Source of the DNA: Rhodococcoides fascians A44A
GTDB taxonomy: Bacteria > Actinomycetota > Actinomycetes > Mycobacteriales > Mycobacteriaceae
Reading direction: 5' to 3'
NCBI RefSeq assembly: GCF_000760735.1
Contig: NZ_JMEX01000005.1
Span: forward strand, 744,707 to 792,983
Length of the DNA: 48,277 nucleotides
Position 1 is the stretch's first letter. The number at the start of each line of letters is the position of its first letter. Both the position numbers and the translations under genes were made by a program. Shown one piece after another: positions 29,925 through 39,142 of the stretch. Below the pieces are notes generated by a model. The model worked only from the letters and a program-made list of their open reading frames with translations. It did not search any database and was not told the DNA's origin.

Positions 29925-30881
29925 TCAGCCCTTGTGCTTCTTCACCGCTTCGGTGAGCTGAGGTGCGACGTTGAACAGGTCGCCCACGATGCCGTAGTCG
30001 GCGATCTCGAAGATGGGTGCTTCTTCGTCCTTGTTGACTGCGACGATGGTCTTCGAGGTCTGCATTCCGGCGCGGTGCTGGATGGCGCCGGAGATGCCGA
30101 GTGCGATGTAGAGCTGCGGGGAGACCGTCTTACCGGTCTGACCCACCTGGAACTGACCCGGGTAGTAACCGGAATCCACCGCTGCACGCGACGCACCGAC
30201 GGCCGCGCCGAGCGAATCGGCCAGGTCCTCGACGACGTTGAACTTGTCCGCGCTGCCGACGCCACGGCCACCGGACACGACGACGGTCGCTTCGGTGAGT
30301 TCCGGGCGGTCGCCTCCGACGATCGGGTCACGCGAGGTGACCTTGACGACGCCGTCTTCCTGTGCCGGTACCTCGACGGTTTCGCGGCTACCCGCGCCTG
30401 CCTTCGGCTCGGCTTCCACGGCACCCGGACGCAACGAGATGACGGGGACGTCTCCGTTGGCCTTCGCCTCGACGGTGAACGCGCCACCGAAGATCGAGTA
30501 GGTGGCACTGCCGTCGCCGTTCACGGCGATGACGTCGTTGTGCAGCCCGGAGCCCAGGCGCGCCGCGAGGCGTCCCGCGACTTCCTTGCCTTCGATGCTG
30601 GCTGCGGTGATGATCGCGGCGGGCGAGACGGACTCGGCGAGTGCCGAGAGTACGTCGACCTTGGGGGTGATGATGAAGCCGTCGATGTCGTCGGACTCTG
30701 CGGCGTAGATCTTCTCCGCGCCTGCCTCGGTCAATGCGTCGGCCAGCTTGTCGGTGGTACCGGCGGGACCGGTGACGACTGCCGACGGCTCGCCGAGTGC
30801 ACGGGCCGCGGTGATCAGCTCGGTGCTGACCTTCTTGAGGGTTCCCTCGACGTGCTCCACGAGCACGAGTACTTCTGCCAT
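29925..30881 (-). CDS. etfA: Electron transfer flavoprotein, alpha subunit
   Basis: FAD-binding subunit of ETF, which carries electrons from acyl-CoA dehydrogenases to the respiratory chain. 318 residues, normal. The N-terminal domain begins [20 protein letters not shown]. The C-terminal FAD domain has [40 protein letters not shown], then [20 protein letters not shown] and [19 protein letters not shown]. The ATG follows AAGGAG by about nine bases. It lies 45 nt after etfB in the same operon. Equivalent to FixB of M. tuberculosis. Confidence 0.97.
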   Translation of the reverse strand: MAEVLVLVEHVEGTLKKVSTELITAARALGEPSAVVTGPAGTTDKLADALTEAGAEKIYAAESDDIDGFIITPKVDVLSALAESVSPAAIITAASIEGKEVAGRLAARLGSGLHNDVIAVNGDGSATYSIFGGAFTVEAKANGDVPVISLRPGAVEAEPKAGAGSRETVEVPAQEDGVVKVTSRDPIVGGDRPELTEATVVVSGGRGVGSADKFNVVEDLADSLGAAVGASRAAVDSGYYPGQFQVGQTGKTVSPQLYIALGISGAIQHRAGMQTSKTIVAVNKDEEAPIFEIADYGIVGDLFNVAPQLTEAVKKHKG

Positions 30882-30926
30882 GACTTGCTCTCCTTAAGTG
30901 GTCTGCGCGGCGTTACGTCGGCGGGA

Positions 30927-31727
30927 TCAGATGATCTTCTGGCCTACGAGGTAGGTGGCGATCTTGTCGCCGCCGTCGCCCTCGTCGGTGACCCGCTCGC
31001 CTGCAGTCTTGGGAGGCTTGGGGGTGGACGACGTGACGGTCGTTCCTGCGTTCTCCACGCCGACGATGCCGTCTTCGACGCCGATCTCGGCGAGCGTGAT
31101 GGTCTGCACCGTCTTCTTCTTCGCGGCCATGATGCCCTTGAAGGACGGGAAGCGCGGCTCGTTGATCTTCTCGGTGACGCTGACGATGGCCGGCAGTGCT
31201 GCCTCGAGGCCGAAGATGCCCTCGTCCGTCTCGCGCTCGCCCGACACGGTGCCGTCGGCGACGGTCAGCTTGCGGAGCTGGGTGAGAGCGGGAATCTGGA
31301 GGTACTCGGCGATGATCGCCGGTACAGCGCCCGTACGGCCGTCGGTGGCCTCGTTACCCGCGATGATCAGATCGGCGGGCTCGTCGTTCTCGAACGCGAC
31401 GTTTCCGAGCGCAGCTGCAAGCGCGTACGCAGTCTGGATGGCGTCGGACCCGTGGAGCGACGGGTCGTTGAGGTGCACGGCGCTGTCGGCACCCATGGAC
31501 AGAGCCTTGCGGATGGCATCGGTGGCGCGGTCGGGGCCTGCGGACAGCACCTTCACCTCGCCGCCCTGTGATTCCTTGATGAGCAGGGCTTCTTCGACGG
31601 CGCGCTCGTTGATCTCGTCGAGAACGGCGTCGGCTGCCTCGCGGTCGAGCGTGTAGTCACCGTCGGTGAGTTTGCGCTCGGACCACGTGTCGGGAACCTG
31701 CTTGATCAAAACAACGATGTTCGTCAT
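30927..31727 (-). CDS. etfB: Electron transfer flavoprotein, beta subunit
   Basis: AMP-binding partner of EtfA. 266 residues: NIVVLIKQVPDTWSERKL at the N-terminus, VDGINERAVEEALLIKE-type segment (here LDEINERAVEEALLIKES), ALAAALGN, DLIIAGNEATDGRTGAVPAI and the recognition region LPAIVSVTEKINEPRFPSFKG. First gene of etfB-etfA. The 221-bp gap to the divergent methyltransferase gene holds both promoters. AGGAGG lies about 13 nt before the ATG, somewhat far for a ribosome-binding site. Confidence 0.97.
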   Translation of the reverse strand: MTNIVVLIKQVPDTWSERKLTDGDYTLDREAADAVLDEINERAVEEALLIKESQGGEVKVLSAGPDRATDAIRKALSMGADSAVHLNDPSLHGSDAIQTAYALAAALGNVAFENDEPADLIIAGNEATDGRTGAVPAIIAEYLQIPALTQLRKLTVADGTVSGERETDEGIFGLEAALPAIVSVTEKINEPRFPSFKGIMAAKKKTVQTITLAEIGVEDGIVGVENAGTTVTSSTPKPPKTAGERVTDEGDGGDKIATYLVGQKII

Positions 31728-31948
31728 GGGTCTGCGTCGACCTCCTGGTCATGTTCCGCTGATTCGTAGGGTGAATCGGGTCGTGCCTTATGGGTTCTTG
31801 CTGTTCTAGGCCCTGCCGTAGATTACCCCATGTTTAGTTACTGGTGGGTAACTTACCGCATTTCCGATCCGACAATACATCCGCCCCCTCCTGATCGGAC
31901 GCCACTGCCGATGGTTCTTCTCCGTACCTAGGCACTACCCTCTCGTCG

Positions 31949-32740
31949 GTGAGCGAATCATCGACAGCCAACGCGGACGCACCGCTCCCCCTCACCGGCG
32001 AGCGCACGGTTCCTGGCATCGCGGAGGAGAACTACTGGTTCCGCCGACACGAGGTCGTGTACGAGCACCTGCTGGGGCGGTGCCGGCACCGCGTCGTCCT
32101 CGAGGCGGGATCGGGAGAAGGGTACGGCGCCAACATGATCGACGCCGTTGCCGAGTCGGTCACCGGCGTGGACTACGACGCAGGCGCCGCCGCTCACGTG
32201 CACGATCGGTATCGCGGAGTCCGCATGCTCCGCGGCAATCTGGCGCAGCTGCCCCTTCGCGACGACTCGGTGGACGTGGTCGTCAACTTCCAGGTGATCG
32301 AGCATCTGTGGGATCAGGGGCAGTTCCTCGACGAGTGCTTCCGGGTCCTCCGCCCGGGTGGAGAGTTGCTCGTCAGTACACCGAATCGCATCACGTTCTC
32401 CCCGGGGCGAGACACTCCGTTGAATCCGTTCCACACGCGCGAGCTGAACGCCGACGAGTTGTCGGAGCTGCTGGAACAGGCCGGTTTCACCGTCGACGTG
32501 ATGACCGGTGTTCATCACGGGTCCACGCTGCGCGATCTCGACTCCAAACACGGAGGGTCGTTCATCGACGCTCAGATCGAGCGCGCACTCGCCGGGGAGC
32601 CCTGGCCGGCAGCCCTCTCGGCCGATGTCGCATCGATCACCACGGCAGATTTCGACATCCACCCGACGGACATGGACGGGAGCCTCGACCTGGTCGCCGT
32701 CGCGATCAAGCCTCACGGCGGAGCTGCGGTGAGCGGGTGA
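31949..32740 (+). CDS. SAM-dependent methyltransferase of the MGLP-like cluster
   Basis: 263 residues. Class I Rossmann methyltransferase: motif I VVLEAGSGEGYGANMI, acidic residue in VTGVDYDAG, then DVVVNFQVIEHLWDQGQFLD and RVLRPGGELLVSTPN (motif III/post). The N-terminal ERTVPGIAEENYWFRRHEVVYE resembles methyltransferases of polysaccharide clusters. It is the first of three overlapping genes with GH57 and GT4, the order of Rv3030-Rv3031-Rv3032, so a sugar O-methyltransferase for methylglucose lipopolysaccharide is the best guess; position specificity is unknown. The GTG start has a TACCCT box seven bases upstream (leaderless). Confidence 0.85.
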   Translation: MSESSTANADAPLPLTGERTVPGIAEENYWFRRHEVVYEHLLGRCRHRVVLEAGSGEGYGANMIDAVAESVTGVDYDAGAAAHVHDRYRGVRMLRGNLAQLPLRDDSVDVVVNFQVIEHLWDQGQFLDECFRVLRPGGELLVSTPNRITFSPGRDTPLNPFHTRELNADELSELLEQAGFTVDVMTGVHHGSTLRDLDSKHGGSFIDAQIERALAGEPWPAALSADVASITTADFDIHPTDMDGSLDLVAVAIKPHGGAAVSG

Positions 32741-34323
32741 GCACACCTTCACCGAAGGTGACCGAACCGGGCATGTTCGCTCTGGTTCTGCACTCGCACC
32801 TGCCCTGGCTCGCCAATCACGGCCGATGGCCGGTCGGCGAGGAGTGGTTGTACCAATCGTGGGCGGACTCCTATCTGCCGCTGACGGACATGCTCTCGAC
32901 GCTCGCCGACGAGGGACGTACCAACCTGCTCTCGCTCGGAATCACGCCGGTGCTCGCCGCTCAACTCGACGACCCGCATTGCCTTGCGGGGATGCATCAT
33001 TGGCTCGGAAACTGGCAGCTGCGCGCACACGAGGCAACCGATCGCGCGATGTCGATCCGCGAACACAGAAGCGCTGCACGGGCACTCGACACATTCGAAA
33101 CGAAATGGCGGCACGGCGGATCACCGGTCGTTCGCACACTCGTCGACGCAGGAACGGTCGAACTGCTCGGCGGTCCCCTCGCCCACCCCTTCCAACCGCT
33201 GCTCGATCCGAGACTGCGCGAATTCTCGCTGTCCGAGGGGCTTTCCGACGCGGCGAGGCGGTGGGGCACACGGCCCACCGGCATCTGGGCACCAGAGTGT
33301 GCGTACGCACCGGGGATGGAAGTCGGATACGCAGACGCAGGGGTCACCCATTTCATGGTCGACGGCCCATCCCTGCGAGGCGACACGACGCTCGGGCGAC
33401 CGGTGCGAGAATCCGACGTCGTCGCGTTCGGGCGCGATCTCGAGGTCAGCTATCGCGTGTGGTCGCCGAAATCCGGTTACCCCGGGCACGCCTCGTACCG
33501 CGACTTCCACACCTACGACCATGCGACCGGGCTCAAGCACGCCCGTGTCACCGGGCGAACCGTCGACTCGGCCGACAAAGAGCCCTACGATCCAGCCGCC
33601 GCGTCCGCCGCGATCGACATCCACGTCGCGGATTTCGTCGACACGGTCAGGCGCAGGCTCCGCTCCGAGTCCGATCGCATCGGTCGACCCGCACTCGTCG
33701 TGGCGGCGTTCGACACGGAACTGTTCGGCCACTGGTGGTTCGAGGGCCCGGTGTGGCTCGAACGCGTCCTGCGAGCCCTGCCGGAAGCCGGGATCGACGT
33801 CGGAACCCTGGACGACGCTCGCACCAAGGGATTCGTCGGCGCACCGGTCCAGTTGACCGAGTCCTCGTGGGGGTCGGGCAAGGACTGGCGCGTGTGGAAC
33901 GGAGACGCCGTACGCGATCTGGTTGCACTGAACGCCGAGGTGGTCGAGGCAGCACTGAGCGCACTCGACGGTCAGCGCACGATGGACGGGCAGCGATCGG
34001 GCATGCCCGAATTGCGCAACAGGGTGAACGACCAGATTCTGCGTGAGACACTCAACACGGTTGCCAGTGACTGGGCGTTCATGGTCAGCAAGGACACGGC
34101 GGCCGGATATGCGCGTCAGCGCGCGCATGTTCACGCCCACGCTCTCCGGGAGATCGCGGACGCGGTCCGCGGTGGTCGTCACGACGACGCGGAGCGGCTC
34201 GCACGCGGGTGGAACCAGGCAGATGGGCTGTTCCCGGCGCTCGACGCTCGTCGAGTGGCAGGAAAGTACGACCCGAAGAACCTGCAGCACGGATCGGGAG
34301 CTCGGAGGGGAGCACTGAAGTGA
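32737..34323 (+). CDS. GH57 1,4-alpha-glucan branching enzyme-like protein
   Basis: 528 residues from GTG 32737, overlapping the previous stop by four bases. GH57 motifs are in order: FALVLHSHLPWLANHGRWP, the catalytic nucleophile Glu187 in WAPECAYAPG, the acid/base Asp326 in AAFDTELFGHWWFEGP, and the C-terminal helical part with FMVSKDTAAGYARQR. Family members split or branch alpha-1,4-glucans. The M. tuberculosis counterpart (Rv3031, about 526 residues) is assigned to branching of the MGLP glucan. Cytosolic, no signal peptide. The longer in-frame opening back to 32080 is antisense-free shadow coding over the methyltransferase gene and is not used. Confidence 0.9.
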   Translation: MSTPSPKVTEPGMFALVLHSHLPWLANHGRWPVGEEWLYQSWADSYLPLTDMLSTLADEGRTNLLSLGITPVLAAQLDDPHCLAGMHHWLGNWQLRAHEATDRAMSIREHRSAARALDTFETKWRHGGSPVVRTLVDAGTVELLGGPLAHPFQPLLDPRLREFSLSEGLSDAARRWGTRPTGIWAPECAYAPGMEVGYADAGVTHFMVDGPSLRGDTTLGRPVRESDVVAFGRDLEVSYRVWSPKSGYPGHASYRDFHTYDHATGLKHARVTGRTVDSADKEPYDPAAASAAIDIHVADFVDTVRRRLRSESDRIGRPALVVAAFDTELFGHWWFEGPVWLERVLRALPEAGIDVGTLDDARTKGFVGAPVQLTESSWGSGKDWRVWNGDAVRDLVALNAEVVEAALSALDGQRTMDGQRSGMPELRNRVNDQILRETLNTVASDWAFMVSKDTAAGYARQRAHVHAHALREIADAVRGGRHDDAERLARGWNQADGLFPALDARRVAGKYDPKNLQHGSGARRGALK

Positions 34324-35567
34324 AGATTCTGATGGTCTCGTGGGAGTACCCGCCGGTCGTCGTCGGAGGGCTGGGCCGACACGTCCATCATCTGGCTACC
34401 GAGCTCGTCTCCGCCGGGCACGAAGTCGTCGTTCTGGCGCGCCGCCCGACGGGCACCGATGCGTCGACCCATCCCACGCACCATCGCATCGACGACGGCG
34501 TCCTGGTGGTCGCGGTGGCCGAGGATCCCGCACACTTCGTCTTCGGCGAGGACATGCTGGCGTGGACCCTTGCCATGGGACACGCGATGGTTCGCGCCGG
34601 AATCGCACTCGGCAAACCGGGCCTTGGCGACGGCTGGCAACCCGACGTGGTCCACGCGCACGACTGGCTGGTGGCGCACCCTTCCATCGCGCTCGCCGAA
34701 CACTTCGACGTCCCCCTCGTCTCGACGATCCACGCCACCGAGGCGGGCAGGCACAGTGGCTGGATCTCCGGCACGATCAATCGTCAGGTGCATTCCATCG
34801 AATGGTGGCTGGCCAACGATTCCGACGCGGTCATCACCTGTTCGGCGTCGATGAAGGACGAGGTCACTCGACTGTTCGGGATTCGCGACTCGGCGGTGTC
34901 GGTCATCAGGAACGGCATCGACATCCGCACGTGGAACTTCCGTCCTCGCCAGCCTCGCCAGGAACCCGCCACACTGCTGTACGTCGGCCGTCTCGAATAC
35001 GAGAAGGGCATACAGGACGTCATCGCCGCCATGCCGCGCATCCGTCGGAGCCATCCCGGCACCACGCTGCACATCGCAGGCGAGGGAACGCAGTTCGCGT
35101 GGCTGGCGGAGCTCGCCCGGACGCATCGGGTGACCCGCGCAGTCTCGTTCCTCGGATCGCTCGACCACACGGAACTGCTGTCCTGGCTCCATGGAGCCGA
35201 CGCGATCGTCCTACCCAGCCGCTACGAGCCCTTCGGCATCATCGCTCTCGAAGCCGCCGCAGCGGGAACCCCGCTGGTGGCGTCGACTGCCGGCGGGCTG
35301 GGTGAAGCGATCGTCGACGGCGTGACCGGTCTGTCCTTCGAGCCGTCCGACGTCGCAGGCCTCGCCGCTGGGGTTCGGCGCGTTCTCGACAACGTCGATG
35401 CAGCTCAGGAGCGTGCGCACGCTGCCCGCGAGCGGTTGACCGTCGACTTCGACTGGAAGCACGTCGCGGAAGCCACCGCCCAGGTCTATCTGGCCGCGAA
35501 ACGGAAGGTGCGGTATCCGCTCGCGCGGCCCACAATCGTCGAACGCGCTCTACCCGAGCGCAGTTGA
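34320..35567 (+). CDS. GT4 alpha-1,4-glucosyltransferase (MGLP/glycogen type)
   Basis: 415 residues from GTG 34320, overlapping the GH57 stop by four bases and preceded by GGAGGGGAG. GT-B fold: N-terminal KILMVSWEYPPVVVGGLGRH for the acceptor side, HAHDWLVAHP (with DVV before it), then YVGRLEYEKGIQDVIAAM and the EX7E-type nucleotide-sugar motif in PSRYEPFGIIALEAAAAG. Length equals that recalled for Rv3032 (414 residues), the alpha-1,4-glucosyltransferase that elongates MGLP and contributes to glycogen in M. tuberculosis. The last 18 bases overlap the convergent acetyltransferase gene. Confidence 0.92.
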   Translation: MKILMVSWEYPPVVVGGLGRHVHHLATELVSAGHEVVVLARRPTGTDASTHPTHHRIDDGVLVVAVAEDPAHFVFGEDMLAWTLAMGHAMVRAGIALGKPGLGDGWQPDVVHAHDWLVAHPSIALAEHFDVPLVSTIHATEAGRHSGWISGTINRQVHSIEWWLANDSDAVITCSASMKDEVTRLFGIRDSAVSVIRNGIDIRTWNFRPRQPRQEPATLLYVGRLEYEKGIQDVIAAMPRIRRSHPGTTLHIAGEGTQFAWLAELARTHRVTRAVSFLGSLDHTELLSWLHGADAIVLPSRYEPFGIIALEAAAAGTPLVASTAGGLGEAIVDGVTGLSFEPSDVAGLAAGVRRVLDNVDAAQERAHAARERLTVDFDWKHVAEATAQVYLAAKRKVRYPLARPTIVERALPERS

Positions 35568-36326
35568 GTCGCCGCGCGCAGCTTCCGCCGCCCTGAGTGC
35601 TTTCTTGCGTTCGATGTCCTCGAGCGCAGCGATGTATTTCGCGCGCTCGGCAGCACCGGCTTCCCAGTCGGCCTTGCGGTTGCGGACCACCTTGGCCGGT
35701 GCGCCGACGGCGATGCTGTAATCCGGTACGACACCTTTGACGACGGCGTGTGCACCGAGCACACATCCGCGGCCGACGCTGGTCTCGCGTAGAACCGTCA
35801 CCTTGGCGGCGATCCAGGTGTCGGGACCGATCCGGACCGGTCCCTTGACGATCCCCTGGTCCTTGATCGGTGTGGTGACGTCTTCCATCCGATGGTCGAA
35901 ATCGCAGATGTAGCACCAGTCCGCAACGAGCGTCGACGCACCGATCTCGATGTCGAGGTAGGTGTTGACGACGTTGTCCTTGCCGAAGACCACTTTGTCG
36001 CCGATCCGCAGCGATCCTTCGTGGCAGCGAATGGCATTGCCGTCGCCGATGTGTACCCATCGCCCGATCTCCAGCCGGGACAACTCGGGAGTCGAATGGA
36101 TCTCGACGTTCTTGCCCAGGAACACCATTCCCCGAAGCACGACATGAGGATTGGCAGCCTTGAACCGAGCGAGCCGGTAGTACCGAACGAGGTACCACGG
36201 TGTGTAGGCCTTGTTCTTCAGCACCCAGCGGAGCGAATCGCGGGTGAGGAACCTGGCCTGATCCTCGTCGCGTCGTCGGGATCCCCGCCAGCGTGAACGC
36301 AGCGGCGCGTTCCACATGCTCGTCAT
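35550..36326 (-). CDS. Hexapeptide-repeat (LbH) acetyltransferase, MGLP cluster
   Basis: 258 residues from ATG 36326 (a second ATG three codons later is possible). The middle is a left-handed beta-helix acyltransferase: LEIGRWVHIGDGNAIRC, LRIGDKVVFGKDNVVNTYLD, LVADWCYICDFDHRMEDVTT (catalytic-His region) and GRGCVLGAHAVVKGVVPDYS, then IAVGAPAKVVRNRK, the usual C-terminal signature. A charged helical tail follows (AALEDIERKKALRAAEAARG). By position it corresponds to Rv3034c, suggested to acylate MGLP; the short-chain acylation role here is inference. It converges on and overlaps the glucosyltransferase. Confidence 0.88.
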   Translation of the reverse strand: MTSMWNAPLRSRWRGSRRRDEDQARFLTRDSLRWVLKNKAYTPWYLVRYYRLARFKAANPHVVLRGMVFLGKNVEIHSTPELSRLEIGRWVHIGDGNAIRCHEGSLRIGDKVVFGKDNVVNTYLDIEIGASTLVADWCYICDFDHRMEDVTTPIKDQGIVKGPVRIGPDTWIAAKVTVLRETSVGRGCVLGAHAVVKGVVPDYSIAVGAPAKVVRNRKADWEAGAAERAKYIAALEDIERKKALRAAEAARGDSTALG

Positions 36327-36360
36327 AGCCGTCCACCCTAGCGGCACTGCAGGGTGACTC

Positions 36361-36528
36361 GGAACGACCCGGGGACGGCAGGAGTGGAGCTTGCGGAACG
36401 ACCCGGGGACGGCAGGAGTGGAGCCTGCGGAATGACCCGGGAGGGCAGGAGTGGAGCTTGCGGAACGACCCGGGGACGGCAGGAGTGGAGCTTGCGGAAC
36501 GACCCGATAGGGCACGAGTGGAGCCTGC
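36361..36528. repeat. 34-bp tandem repeat (copy set B)
   Basis: Five head-to-tail copies: 36361-36394, 36395-36428, 36429-36461, 36462-36495 and 36496-36528 (34, 34, 33, 34 and 33 bp), then a short sixth remnant. Unit: GGAACGACCCGGGGACGGCA followed by GGAGTGGAGCTTGC. Its reverse complement shares the core GGGTC(A/G)TTCC(T)GCA(A/G)GC and TCCACTCC with the array at 21439-21537. It occupies most of the 303-bp divergent gap between the acetyltransferase and PQQ-lipoprotein genes. The rest of the gap (36529-36629) holds a likely -10 box near GATAGT (36574-36579) for the lipoprotein; I see no gene in it. Confidence 0.93.
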
Positions 36529-36629
36529 GGGACGATCGGTGTGGACCGCTTTGGCCATCGCGACGGTGGCCGGGATAGTCTCTGTCCTTGAATCATGTGC
36601 GTCGGACACGGTCGAGGAGAAGTAACAAG

Positions 36630-37940
36630 GTGCTTGGCGGTAGAGCTGGTGTGGCTCGCGTGGTGTCGCTGGCGACCGTTGCAGCCCTGACCGCCGCGGC
36701 GTGCGGCGGGGGCGGCGAGGCAATCGACGCCTTCGCGCCCGACGGGTGGCCTGTCGTGCACGGTGACTCCCGGAACAGCAGCTCCACCGAGCATGTCGGA
36801 CTGTCGGACGTTCGGTTCGCGTGGTCGCGGCCGCTGGGGGCGACGACGTCGTCGCCGGTGTCGATCGCGGCGAGCGGTCAGATGTTCGTCTCGACGTTCG
36901 GTGAGGCCGGGTGCAATCTCTTCTCGTTCGAGATCGAGTCGGGCCGTAAGCGTTGGTGCAACCGTGTGGGGCCGTCCGTGGGCACCGAGACACCTCTGGT
37001 CGATTCCGTGGCCAATGTGTACGTCGGCGACGACGGTGGGTTCTCGTCGTTCAACGAGCACGGTCAATTGCGTTGGCGCACTCCCACCAACGGCGTTCCA
37101 CGTTCTGCGCAGTTCCTCGGTGACGGCAGCGTTCTGGCTGTGACGCAGTTCGGTCAGATCAATGTCCTGGACACCCAGACCGGCAAGTCCGTCGTGCCGA
37201 TCCACGATCTGATCGACCCTCCCGACTTCCTGGCCGAGCCCGGCGCCGATTTTCTTCCGCCTGCAACCGGTCTCGATGCGTGCGCGTCGGGTTCCGCCGA
37301 GTGCGCGGTGGCGGCCACGCCTGCCGTGGACCTGGATGCGTCGAACATCTATCTCGTTCTGTGGCGTTCGGGTGCCGTTGCACCGCAGTTGATCTCGCTG
37401 CACTACGACGCGGAGGCGACACCGTCGATCACGGAGCGTTGGTCGTCGGAACTGCTCCCGGCCGGAGTGTCGTCGAGTCCTGTTCTGTCGGAGGACGGCT
37501 CGACGATCTATCTCGCCGACGTCGACGGCCGGGTGTCCGCGTTCGACGCCTCGAACGGTGCGCAGCGGTGGACGTTCGGAGCCGGATTCGGTGCGAGCAA
37601 CACACCATCGGTCGCGGGCGACGGTTCGATCGTCCCGTCGGGCGGCGAGGGGTCGGTGCGCTCCATCCGCGACGACGGCACCAGCGCGAGTGTCTCGTGG
37701 TCGCGAGATGATCTGCAGCAGTTGGGTACTCCGGTGAGCACCGCCGACGGCCGCATCGTCACGGTCGTCGGCCGCGGTGACGACGTAGTACTCGTTGCGC
37801 TGGACTCGGCGAGCGGGGAGACGGTGTCCGAGCAGGTGCTCGACGGCGCCTCCGGCTCCACGGTCGGTACGTCGATCGGGCCGGACGGCCAGGTGGTCAC
37901 GTCGACCTACCTCGGCGAGATCTTCACCTTCACGTCCTGA
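36630..37940 (+). CDS. PQQ-type beta-propeller lipoprotein
   Basis: 436 residues from GTG 36630, which has AGGAG ten bases upstream and gives a clean lipoprotein signal: Arg-containing n-region, VVSLATVAALTAAAC with lipobox Cys25. GTG 36597 would add 11 basic residues. After the Cys come repeating blades of a PQQ/BamB-like propeller: SSPVSIAASGQMFVSTFGEA, TPLVDSVANVYVGDDGG, SSPVLSEDGSTIYLADVDGR, NTPSVAGDGSIVPSGGEGS and GTPVSTADGRIVTVVG. It should be anchored outside the cytoplasmic membrane, perhaps as an assembly or scaffold protein; no catalytic residues are recognised. Matches Rv3035 by position. The last 34 bases overlap the convergent methyltransferase gene. Confidence 0.85.
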   Translation: MLGGRAGVARVVSLATVAALTAAACGGGGEAIDAFAPDGWPVVHGDSRNSSSTEHVGLSDVRFAWSRPLGATTSSPVSIAASGQMFVSTFGEAGCNLFSFEIESGRKRWCNRVGPSVGTETPLVDSVANVYVGDDGGFSSFNEHGQLRWRTPTNGVPRSAQFLGDGSVLAVTQFGQINVLDTQTGKSVVPIHDLIDPPDFLAEPGADFLPPATGLDACASGSAECAVAATPAVDLDASNIYLVLWRSGAVAPQLISLHYDAEATPSITERWSSELLPAGVSSSPVLSEDGSTIYLADVDGRVSAFDASNGAQRWTFGAGFGASNTPSVAGDGSIVPSGGEGSVRSIRDDGTSASVSWSRDDLQQLGTPVSTADGRIVTVVGRGDDVVLVALDSASGETVSEQVLDGASGSTVGTSIGPDGQVVTSTYLGEIFTFTS

Positions 37941-39109
37941 TCGGTCCTGCCCGGGCGACGAGCCTGGCAGACGAACGCCACACCGGACCGGCCGATCCGC
38001 GTGATGATCACCGACAGTGCTGTGTCCCCCTTCAGCTTCAGTCGGGGCCGTAGCACTGCGGGGTCGACGTCCACGCCACGCACCAGGATCTCCACCGATC
38101 CGCATCCGTGCGCGGCAAGGGCCTGCCGCAACGATTTCTCCGAGTACTTGATCCGGTCGAGGATGCGGAATCCGTTCACGCCCTCGGGCACCGCGTTGCC
38201 GGTCAGGTATGCGATGCGGGGATCGAGTTGCCACAACCCGTGCCGAGCCCCGTAGTGACGAACGAGACCTGCGCGGACGATGGCTCCGTCGGGGTCGATC
38301 AACCACTCCCCGGGTTCGGCGGAGTCGATGTCGTCGGGCTCGGAATCGGTGATCTCGTAGGCGGATCCGTCGGAACTCAGTACCGACGCGCGCCGTGTGA
38401 TCGACGTCGTGGACAGGCCGTCGGACCACAGGCACGCTTCCTTGACCCCGCCGTCGAGCGACACCAGTTCGACTTCACCGGCCCACCCGAGTGAGTCGAA
38501 ATCCAAACCGGGAGCGCACTTGACGACGAGATCGCGGCCGGAGTACGTCTCGATCAGGTCCGGTAGCGGCGGCTGCAGAGCCGCAGGGTCATGGGTGCGT
38601 CTGCCTCCGGAACGTCGCCCGGGGTCGGCGAGCACGACGGTGCCGCGGGACACGGGGACGAGTGCGTCGGCGCGAACGACCGACGCCGCCGGAACGTTGT
38701 GACGTGCCATGCGCAACCGCACCGGGTCGAGGTCGCTTCCCAGCACGGTCCGTGCGGTACGGACCAACGAGTCCAGTTCGGTGCCGATCGAGCAGGTGAC
38801 GTCGTGCACGTCGCGGCCCGCGAGCCGCTCGGCACGGCGCCGCGCCACGATCGTCGGCGTCGCCTGCTGCACGGCGTCGTCGGTCAGCAGCCATGACTCG
38901 GCACCGTCGAGCTTGCCCGACGCCTTGCGCCGCACGGTGGTGGTCTCGACGAGCACGGCGGAGTTCTCGCCGAACCTGCTGCGTGCCGCGGTGACGTCCG
39001 CGAGCATGGATTGCCTGGTCAGCGCCCGGCCGGACATCCAGTCGAGCGCACCGACGCCGACATCACCGGTGAGGTAGTCGATGTCGGCGTCGGTGAAGGT
39101 GTAGCTCAT
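37907..39109 (-). CDS. Class I methyltransferase with THUMP-like C-terminal domain
   Basis: 400 residues. N-terminal helical segment, then a Rossmann fold with DVTCSIGTELDSLVRTA, GSDLDPVRLRMARHN (the acidic SAM-ribose residue) and VVLADPGRRSGGRRT, the DPxR-type active-site strand. The C-terminal half resembles the THUMP-like domain (YLTGNAVPEGVNGFRILDRI, then LRQALAAHGCGSVEILVRGV). Such proteins act on RNA or are uncharacterised; the mycobacterial counterpart (Rv3037c) has been listed with MGLP genes as a possible methyltransferase. From sequence an RNA-directed role looks at least as likely. It converges with the PQQ lipoprotein, and the two overlap at their 3' ends. Confidence 0.8.
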   Translation of the reverse strand: MSYTFTDADIDYLTGDVGVGALDWMSGRALTRQSMLADVTAARSRFGENSAVLVETTTVRRKASGKLDGAESWLLTDDAVQQATPTIVARRRAERLAGRDVHDVTCSIGTELDSLVRTARTVLGSDLDPVRLRMARHNVPAASVVRADALVPVSRGTVVLADPGRRSGGRRTHDPAALQPPLPDLIETYSGRDLVVKCAPGLDFDSLGWAGEVELVSLDGGVKEACLWSDGLSTTSITRRASVLSSDGSAYEITDSEPDDIDSAEPGEWLIDPDGAIVRAGLVRHYGARHGLWQLDPRIAYLTGNAVPEGVNGFRILDRIKYSEKSLRQALAAHGCGSVEILVRGVDVDPAVLRPRLKLKGDTALSVIITRIGRSGVAFVCQARRPGRTDQDVKVKISPR

Positions 39110-39142
39110 GACAGTGCCGATACGTTCAGCGAGTGCGAACGG

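Noticed and set aside
32080..32736. N-terminal extension of the GH57 protein
   Set aside because: Lies in a shadow frame of the methyltransferase; the GTG at 32737 matches the known family length.
36361..36528. CRISPR array
   Set aside because: The 34-bp units are almost identical throughout with no unique spacers, and no cas genes are present.
35550..38435. 961-residue minus-strand open frame
   Set aside because: Only the last 258 residues have a fold (the hexapeptide acyltransferase). The upstream part runs through the 34-bp repeats and antisense to the PQQ lipoprotein and is a high-GC shadow.
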